This document shows, one piece after another, positions 6,652 through 11,855 of a stretch of DNA of 11,855 nucleotides. A model generated the notes under the pieces. The model was not told the origin of the DNA, ran no database searches, and saw nothing but the letters and a program-made list of their open reading frames with translations. Within the stretch, counting starts at the first letter, position 1; each line of letters begins with the position of its first letter. The stretch is from Lachnospiraceae bacterium UBA7480. GTDB taxonomy: Bacteria; Bacillota; Clostridia; Lachnospirales; Lachnospiraceae. The stretch is from contig DLOQ01000152.1 of assembly GCA_002479655.1 (NCBI GenBank), positions 18,877 through 30,731 of the forward strand, in the 5' to 3' direction. The position numbers were made by a program, and so were the translations under genes.

Positions 6652-7916
6652 AGAATAAGATCGAAGCCATGGAAAGGGTTTTGAACCATCATATCAGCGG
6701 GTTTCATCAATATGTCCTTGATGCGCCCGCTCATTTAAGCTTTGTCAGTCAAAGCTTTTGTGAATTGCTGGGTCTTACGGAAGATGAGCTGTTAAGCGAT
6801 GAGCAGGATTGTTATATTTCAAGAATAGTTGCTGACGATTGGAAAGCTTATGCCGGATTCTTACACAGGCTGTCCGAAAAAGAGCAGACGCTTACCTTGC
6901 AATACCGGATCCTTGGCGGAGACGGTGGGATCCATACCGTAAGTGATACGATGGTATCGGAACGGACGAAGCGGGGGATATTGGTCGGAAGTTCTGTCCT
7001 GACTGATATTACAGCACGGAAAACAGAAGATGCTTCTTTAGATCATATGAACGACGTTTCATATGGTGTTCTCAGATATACATGTGAAAAACATCCCGAA
7101 GTCACTTATATTAATAATTATATGCTGGATATCCTGCGTTTCCAGAAGGCAGAGAATGGGGAAATGGAGGACTTGGAATTATACAAGAAAAATATTTATC
7201 TGATGATCCCTATGGAGGAAAGGCGGAGGTTTTCCCGTTTTTTAGATCGCGTTTATCATAGTGATAAACCGATAGCGGGAAGTATGACAATCCTGCGTTA
7301 TGACGGCGCTAAAATAAGGCTGTTTGGCTGGATCTCGCGGTGTGTCGGCAGTCAGGGCGAAGAGGAATTCCAGTGCGTCTGCATTGAATCATCCGAGAGA
7401 TATTATGAAAAGCGCGGCAAAGAGATCAACAATGTAAAGATACCGGAGCAGCCGCAGACGCGGTCCGGCAAAAAGGTTTATATCAGAACCTTTGGCTATT
7501 TTGATGTATTTGTAGATGGCGCACCGATTGCGTTCCGCAGTCAGAAAGCGAAAGAGCTGTTTGCCCTGCTGGTGGACAGAAGGGGTGGATTTGTTTCTTC
7601 GGAGGAAGCGATCGGATTTTTATGGGAAGATGAGCCGTTGAGCAGCGTCGTCTTTGCAAGGTATCGTAAGATTGCGCTTCGTCTGAAAAATATATTGGAA
7701 GAATATGATATTTCGGATATTATAGAGGTGTCTGACGGAAAACGCAGACTGATCGTTGAGAAGACCGGCTGTGATTATTATGATTACCTTTCCGGAAGGG
7801 AAGAATACGCAACGCTGTTTAAGGGAAGCTATCTGATGAATTACAGCTGGGGTGAAAGGACGCTGGGAGAACTGATGTCGGAATTGAGGGTGAATATCGC
7901 AGATGGGATTTCTTGA
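6648..7916 (+). CDS. PAS-PAS-winged-helix transcriptional regulator
   Basis: A 422-residue soluble protein. Residues about 15-120 read as a PAS_3-type domain (LSFVSQSFCELLGLTEDELL, later LQYRILGGDGGIHTV and SSVLTDITARK). Residues about 135-255 look like a second, more divergent PAS domain (VTYINNYMLDILRF). From about 275 to 375 comes an OmpR/SARP-type winged helix (VYIRTFGYFDVFVDGAPI, QKAKELFALLVDRRGG, FLWEDEPLS), followed by a short tail (FKGSYLMNYSWGE) like the start of a bacterial transcriptional activation domain. It should bind DNA and respond to a small molecule, redox or other cue through PAS; target and signal are unknown. It has no receiver domain. The start has no good SD: AAAAGG at 6630-6635 is 12 nt away and part of the last repeat box. 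The end overlaps the glycosyltransferase gene by 14 nt. Confidence 0.85.
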   Translation: MKNKIEAMERVLNHHISGFHQYVLDAPAHLSFVSQSFCELLGLTEDELLSDEQDCYISRIVADDWKAYAGFLHRLSEKEQTLTLQYRILGGDGGIHTVSDTMVSERTKRGILVGSSVLTDITARKTEDASLDHMNDVSYGVLRYTCEKHPEVTYINNYMLDILRFQKAENGEMEDLELYKKNIYLMIPMEERRRFSRFLDRVYHSDKPIAGSMTILRYDGAKIRLFGWISRCVGSQGEEEFQCVCIESSERYYEKRGKEINNVKIPEQPQTRSGKKVYIRTFGYFDVFVDGAPIAFRSQKAKELFALLVDRRGGFVSSEEAIGFLWEDEPLSSVVFARYRKIALRLKNILEEYDISDIIEVSDGKRRLIVEKTGCDYYDYLSGREEYATLFKGSYLMNYSWGERTLGELMSELRVNIADGIS

Positions 7917-9501
7917 AGAATTTAAGAACGCATTACAACACACGATCGATCAGGGGGCATATGGAGATGCACGTGCCCTTCTGCAAGGCTTCCACCGTAC
8001 GGGAACATCATATGATGCGGAGCTTTTTTATCTGGAAGCGGCGCTATGTTACTATGAGGCGCATTATCCTGCTGCTGCGTTTTTTGCAAGAGTCGGTTAT
8101 GAAAAATATCCGGATTTTGTGCCTTTTCAAGAACTGCTTGATTTGCTGTCGGAGGAGGGTCACGCATTTGATGATTATCAGCCGAAGCCGACGTATGACT
8201 GTTCTTTTTTAAACCGTCCGCTGCGTATCGTGCTCTATGAAGGTGTCCTGCCGATGATGGATTATACGGCTGAGCAGTTTCGAAAGACTTTTGAGCTTTT
8301 GGGGCATGAGGTATTTGTGTTCAATGATAAGACCTTTTCCGATTCTGCCGCGGCTTTGCTGGCATTTGCAAAGAAGGGGATAGATTTTGTACTGTTGTTT
8401 AATAATGTGGGTTCGGCTTTGAAGGATGATCAAAACCGGAATTTTTGGGAACAGCTGAATGTTACCTGTATCAATTATCTGTTTGACCATCCTCTGTATT
8501 ATTATCAGCAGATGGAGAGCATGCCCCGGAATGCCGTGGTCACATGTGTGGATCGTAATCATGTAACTTATATCCGCAGGCATCATAGAAAAATAGGGCG
8601 TGCGGTTTTCTTCCCGCTGGGTGCGGAATATGTTCCGCAGGAAATGCAGATCCCGTGGGAAGAACGACCGATCGATGTGTTGTATGTCGGCAGCCTGAAG
8701 GATACGCAGGATATAGAGGAGTCCTTGATGAGCCGCATGATTGGAGAATATCTTCTCGGGCATACCTCATTGACCTATGAGGCAGCAGCGGAGTATTGTC
8801 TCGATGTATCGTTGGATATACTAAAGAAACATGGGATAGATATTGCGGTCATAAAGGATCTTCATGATCTCGAACTGTCTGCCGGAGAGTATGAGACGCA
8901 GATCAGGGATCTGTTGAATGAGGAGCCGCAGTATGGGGGTGGGAAAAAAAGTGATGCATACAGCATTCTGTTAAGTGATTTGCTTCAGAAATATCGTTAT
9001 ATAGATATGAAGGTCAACGCCCATTTCAGAAAGGCGATGATCGTTACGCTTGTGAATGCAGGCATTGATGTGCATGTCTATGGAAACGGGTGGACGATAC
9101 CGGAATTGGAGGATCAACCCCATTTTCATTATTGCGGAGTGATCAGTCAGACAGAGTGTATCCGTAAAATGCAGGAGAGCAAAATCGTGCTTAACAGTAT
9201 GCCATGGTTTAAGGACGGCGCGCATGACCGTATCTTTAACGCAATGCTCTGTCATTCCGTCTGCGTTACCGACAGCAGCAGATATCTGATGGAACAGTTT
9301 ACCGATCAGAAGGAGCTCGTCTGGTATTCGTTGGAGGAGATGGACAGGCTTCCGAAGATCGTCCGCGGACTGCTGGACGATCCGAAAAAGGCAGGGGAGA
9401 TCGCGGAGAACGGTTATCAGAGTGCGATCCTCTCCCACAGCTGGGAAAATCGTGCGATGGAGCTGCTGACGAGATTTATGACAGATGATTTTTGGAGGTG
9501 A
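7903..9501 (+). CDS. CgeB-like glycosyltransferase with TPR-like N-terminal region
   Basis: A 532-residue soluble protein. Residues 1 to about 85 are helical with alanine/tyrosine-rich pairs (YLEAALCYYEAHYPAAAFFA), suggesting one or two TPR-like units. The rest matches the CgeB/DUF3880 plus C-terminal Glyco_trans_1_2 layout: PLRIVLYEG (first strand of a GT-B fold), CVDRNHVTYIRRH, FFPLGAEYVP, then VHVYGNGW (393-397), HYCGVISQTECIRKMQESKI and HDRIFNAMLCHSVCVTDSS (from His441). Family members transfer sugars to spore, flagellar or other surface proteins, but donor and acceptor here are unknown. GAGGGTGA (7886-7893) lies 9 nt before the start inside the PAS regulator gene, so the two are translationally linked. 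Flagellin or surface glycosylation would fit the TPR-like part, but no flagellar gene is in view. Confidence 0.85.
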   Translation: MGFLEEFKNALQHTIDQGAYGDARALLQGFHRTGTSYDAELFYLEAALCYYEAHYPAAAFFARVGYEKYPDFVPFQELLDLLSEEGHAFDDYQPKPTYDCSFLNRPLRIVLYEGVLPMMDYTAEQFRKTFELLGHEVFVFNDKTFSDSAAALLAFAKKGIDFVLLFNNVGSALKDDQNRNFWEQLNVTCINYLFDHPLYYYQQMESMPRNAVVTCVDRNHVTYIRRHHRKIGRAVFFPLGAEYVPQEMQIPWEERPIDVLYVGSLKDTQDIEESLMSRMIGEYLLGHTSLTYEAAAEYCLDVSLDILKKHGIDIAVIKDLHDLELSAGEYETQIRDLLNEEPQYGGGKKSDAYSILLSDLLQKYRYIDMKVNAHFRKAMIVTLVNAGIDVHVYGNGWTIPELEDQPHFHYCGVISQTECIRKMQESKIVLNSMPWFKDGAHDRIFNAMLCHSVCVTDSSRYLMEQFTDQKELVWYSLEEMDRLPKIVRGLLDDPKKAGEIAENGYQSAILSHSWENRAMELLTRFMTDDFWR

Positions 9502-9502
9502 T
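9494..9502 (+). promoter_or_regulatory. Shine-Dalgarno site of uvrB overlapping the upstream stop codon
   Basis: GGAGGTGAT is a near-perfect SD 8 nt before the uvrB ATG, and it contains the TGA (9499-9501) that ends the glycosyltransferase gene. The genes are 9 nt apart, so readthrough transcription and coupled translation are likely. No LexA-type GAAC-N4-GTTC site or terminator is visible here. Confidence 0.8.
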
Positions 9503-9510
9503 CCTGCTTT

Positions 9511-11484
9511 ATGGAATTTAAGATTCACAGCGATTATGAGCCTACCGGCGACCAGCCTCAGGCGATCCAGGCATTGGTGGAGGGTTTTCAAAAGGGCAAC
9601 CAGTTTCAGACGCTGCTTGGCGTGACGGGTTCCGGCAAGACCTTCACGATGGCCAATGTCATAGCGGCGCTGAATAAGCCGACGCTGGTGCTTGCCCACA
9701 ATAAGACGCTGGCTGCCCAGCTTTATAGTGAATTTAAAGAGTTTTTTCCCGAAAATGCGGTGGAATATTTTGTGTCGTACTATGATTATTACCAGCCGGA
9801 GGCGTATGTGCCGTCTTCGGATACTTATATTGAAAAGGATTCCTCGGTGAACGACGAGATCGATAAGCTGCGACTTTCCGCGACAGCGGCGCTGACGGAG
9901 CGTAATGATGTCATTGTCATCGCCAGTGTCTCCTGCATCTATGGTCTGGGAAGTCCCGAGGACTATATGGAAATGATCGTTTCCCTGCGTCCCGGCATGC
10001 AGAAGGATCGGGATGACGTGATCCGTGAATTGATTGCCATTCAGTATGATAGAAACGATATGGACTTAAACAGAGGATGTTTCAGAGTCCGGGGAGATGT
10101 TCTGGAGATCAATCCTGCTGAGATCGGTGATGTGATCCTGCGTGTGGAGTTCTTTGGGGATGAGATCGACAGGATCGTGCAGGTTGATCCGGTGACCGGC
10201 AAGCTTTTGTGTACCTTGGAGCATATCAGTATCTTTCCGGCATCCCATTATGTGGTTGCAAAGGAAAAGATGGAGGCAGCATGCAAAGCGATCGAGGAGG
10301 AGGCCAAGGAACGGGTTGCGTTCTTTAAGCAGGAGGACAAGCTGATCGAAGCGCAGAGGATCTACGAGCGGACGAATTTTGATGTGGAGATGCTCCGAGA
10401 GACGGGGATCTGTTCCGGTATCGAGAATTATTCCAGACACCTGACCGGAATGCCTGCGGGCGCGCCGCCGCACTGCCTTCTGGATTTCTTTAAGGGTGAT
10501 TTCCTGATGATCGTGGATGAGTCACATATGACGATTCCGCAGGTCAGGGGGATGTATGCGGGGGACCGCTCCAGAAAGACGACTTTGGTGGAGTACGGAT
10601 TCCGTCTGCCTTCGGCTTTGGATAACCGGCCGCTTAATTTTGAAGAATTTGAAGGGCATATTGATCAGATGCTTTTCGTATCGGCGACGCCATCCGACTA
10701 TGAGGCGGAACATGAGCTTTTTCGTGCGGAACAGATCATCCGTCCGACCGGTCTGCTTGATCCGGAGATCTCTGTGCATCCGATCGAAGGGCAGATCGAT
10801 GATCTGATCGGCGAGATCAGGAAGGAAACAGAGAAAAAGAATAAGGTTATGATTACCACACTGACCAAGCGCATGGCGGAGGACCTGACGGATTATCTGG
10901 AAAATGTCGGCATCCGCGTCAGATATCTGCACTCTGATGTTGATACGCTGGAACGTGCGGAGATCATACGTGATCTGCGGCTGGATGTATTTGACGTTCT
11001 GGTGGGCATTAATCTGTTGAGAGAGGGATTGGATATCCCGGAAGTGACGCTGGTAGCGATCATGGATGCTGATAAGGAAGGTTTCCTGCGTTCTGCAACG
11101 TCGCTGATCCAGACCGTAGGGCGTGCCGCGCGTAATGTGGACGGTCATGTCATCATGTATGCCGACAATATGACGGATTCCATGCGGCAGGCGATTGAGG
11201 AGACGAACCGCCGCCGTAAGATCCAGCAGCGTTACAATGAGGAACACGGCATCACGCCGACGACGATCCGCAAGGCAGTCCGCGACGTGATCAGCATCAG
11301 CAGGTCGATTGCAAAACAGGAAGACCGGCTGGTGAAGGATCCCGAATCCATGAATGAAAAAGAACTGGAAAAACTGCTGAAAACGATGGAGAAGCAGATG
11401 CGTAAGGCGGCAGCGGAGCTGGATTTTGAGTCTGCGGCGGAGCTGCGGGACAAGATGATCGAGTTGAAGAAGTATATGAAATAA
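9511..11484 (+). CDS. uvrB: Excinuclease ABC subunit UvrB
   Basis: Central subunit of bacterial nucleotide excision repair: delivered to damaged DNA by UvrA, it verifies the lesion with its helicase-like ATPase and recruits UvrC. The 657 residues equal the usual length. Walker A is GVTGSGKT (37-44, Lys43). The damage-probing beta-hairpin is [10 protein letters not shown] (90-99), whose tyrosines sit close to the E. coli Tyr92-Tyr96 numbering and so confirm the start. Walker B is DESH (336-339), and motif VI is QTVGRAARN (534-542). The C-terminal UVR motif (about 620-655, [20 protein letters not shown]) mediates UvrC contact. All key motifs are intact. Unusually for Firmicutes, uvrA does not follow directly; a GNAT gene does. 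Expression may come from the promoter at 6499-6527 or from an unseen internal promoter. Confidence 0.98.
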   Translation: MEFKIHSDYEPTGDQPQAIQALVEGFQKGNQFQTLLGVTGSGKTFTMANVIAALNKPTLVLAHNKTLAAQLYSEFKEFFPENAVEYFVSYYDYYQPEAYVPSSDTYIEKDSSVNDEIDKLRLSATAALTERNDVIVIASVSCIYGLGSPEDYMEMIVSLRPGMQKDRDDVIRELIAIQYDRNDMDLNRGCFRVRGDVLEINPAEIGDVILRVEFFGDEIDRIVQVDPVTGKLLCTLEHISIFPASHYVVAKEKMEAACKAIEEEAKERVAFFKQEDKLIEAQRIYERTNFDVEMLRETGICSGIENYSRHLTGMPAGAPPHCLLDFFKGDFLMIVDESHMTIPQVRGMYAGDRSRKTTLVEYGFRLPSALDNRPLNFEEFEGHIDQMLFVSATPSDYEAEHELFRAEQIIRPTGLLDPEISVHPIEGQIDDLIGEIRKETEKKNKVMITTLTKRMAEDLTDYLENVGIRVRYLHSDVDTLERAEIIRDLRLDVFDVLVGINLLREGLDIPEVTLVAIMDADKEGFLRSATSLIQTVGRAARNVDGHVIMYADNMTDSMRQAIEETNRRRKIQQRYNEEHGITPTTIRKAVRDVISISRSIAKQEDRLVKDPESMNEKELEKLLKTMEKQMRKAAAELDFESAAELRDKMIELKKYMK

Positions 11485-11511
11485 TTTGCAGTTTTTAAGG
11501 AGCATTCATAA

Positions 11512-11855
11512 ATGAAAGTAATAGATTATTTCAATTGCGACCGTCCAAAGTATTGGTTATCCCGGATAAAGAAAAGCGATTGGGGCGCCGGTCAATACCT
11601 GTATGAATTGTTAAGCGAAAATAAGTTTAAAAGTATTGTTGGCGAAACATCAAAAGTATTGCTGCTTACAAACGGGGATGAACTTGTTTCGTTTTGTACC
11701 TATGCGGAAATCGATGATATACAACCGACGGACTTGACCCCATGGATGGGGTTTGTGTATACCTTTCCGGAATATAGAGGGCATCGCTATGTCGGAGAAC
11801 TGTTTCTGGAAATCGAGAGACTGGCAAAGGCTGATAATGTACACGATGTTTTTAT
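11512..11855 (+). CDS. GNAT-family N-acetyltransferase (3' truncated by window)
   Basis: The first 114 complete codons are present, and the frame is open to the window end. AAGGAG (11497-11502) lies 9 nt before the ATG, 27 nt after uvrB. The order of elements fits a GNAT fold: an N-terminal helix (KSDWGAGQYLYELL), a strand (KVLLLTNGDELVSFCTYAEI), then VYTFPEYRGHRYVGELFLEI, where RGHRYVG is the acetyl-CoA pyrophosphate-binding loop (R/Q-x-x-G-x-G/A type) preceding its helix. Such proteins move an acetyl group from acetyl-CoA to an amine; the acceptor is unknown. The missing part should hold the last strands. Spacing suggests co-transcription with uvrB, although a role in repair is not implied. 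Confidence 0.88.
   Translation, partial: MKVIDYFNCDRPKYWLSRIKKSDWGAGQYLYELLSENKFKSIVGETSKVLLLTNGDELVSFCTYAEIDDIQPTDLTPWMGFVYTFPEYRGHRYVGELFLEIERLAKADNVHDVF

Noticed and set aside
9400..9510. LexA/SOS box upstream of uvrB
   Set aside because: Only a GAAC half-site followed by unrelated bases occurs; no palindromic GAAC-N4-GTTC is present.
8971..9699. Minus-strand open frame spanning the glycosyltransferase/uvrB junction
   Set aside because: It covers two recognised genes in antisense, and its product has no family character.
10522..11505. Long minus-strand open frame (327 codons) opposite uvrB
   Set aside because: It is the reverse shadow of a high-confidence, fully conserved uvrB; its translation is rich in His/Arg/Leu with no recognisable domain.

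Overview
The window reads as a chromosomal segment of an anaerobic Firmicute, most likely a plant-fibre-degrading member of Clostridia/Lachnospiraceae. This is inferred from protein character: a YesL-family membrane protein, a sugar-binding domain fused to GGDEF, a PAS plus winged-helix regulator, and a GNAT typical of the group. G+C is moderate, Shine-Dalgarno (SD) sites are strong, and TTG starts occur. All recognised genes are on the + strand and closely packed. I see no rRNA, tRNA, insertion sequence, phage gene or CRISPR array.

Region 1 (1-4530) is a xylan/acetylated-xylan utilisation cluster. It holds the C-terminal end of a GH10 xylanase-like enzyme, a YesL (DUF624) membrane protein, an unrecognised single-pass membrane protein, a SASA-family carbohydrate acetylesterase with an inserted beta-sandwich and a four-cysteine cluster, and a cytoplasmic GH43 beta-xylosidase/arabinofuranosidase. 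Two junctions are ATGA overlaps. The esterase and GH43 enzyme lack signal peptides, so they probably deacetylate and hydrolyse imported xylo-oligosaccharides. A 6-bp stem-loop separates GH43 from the next gene.

Region 2 (4566-6473) encodes a one-protein receptor. It has an N-terminal LacI/PBP1-type sugar-binding domain without a DNA-binding domain, a cysteine cluster, a middle domain and a C-terminal GGDEF domain with an intact motif. Its position suggests that plant-sugar sensing may be tied to cyclic-di-GMP.

Region 3 (6474-9501) begins with a convincing extended -10 promoter and a leader carrying a 21-nt/42-nt tandem repeat. The repeat is also open in the frame whose stop overlaps the next start codon as ATGA. 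It precedes a PAS-PAS-winged-helix regulator, which overlaps by 14 nt a TPR-like plus CgeB-type glycosyltransferase.

Region 4 (9511-11855) is housekeeping: complete uvrB, whose SD overlaps the stop of the glycosyltransferase gene, then the start of a GNAT acetyltransferase cut by the window edge. uvrA does not directly follow uvrB.

The most interesting parts are the sugar-sensor/GGDEF protein beside the xylan genes and the repeat-bearing leader of the PAS regulator. Neither can be shown to be new from sequence alone.
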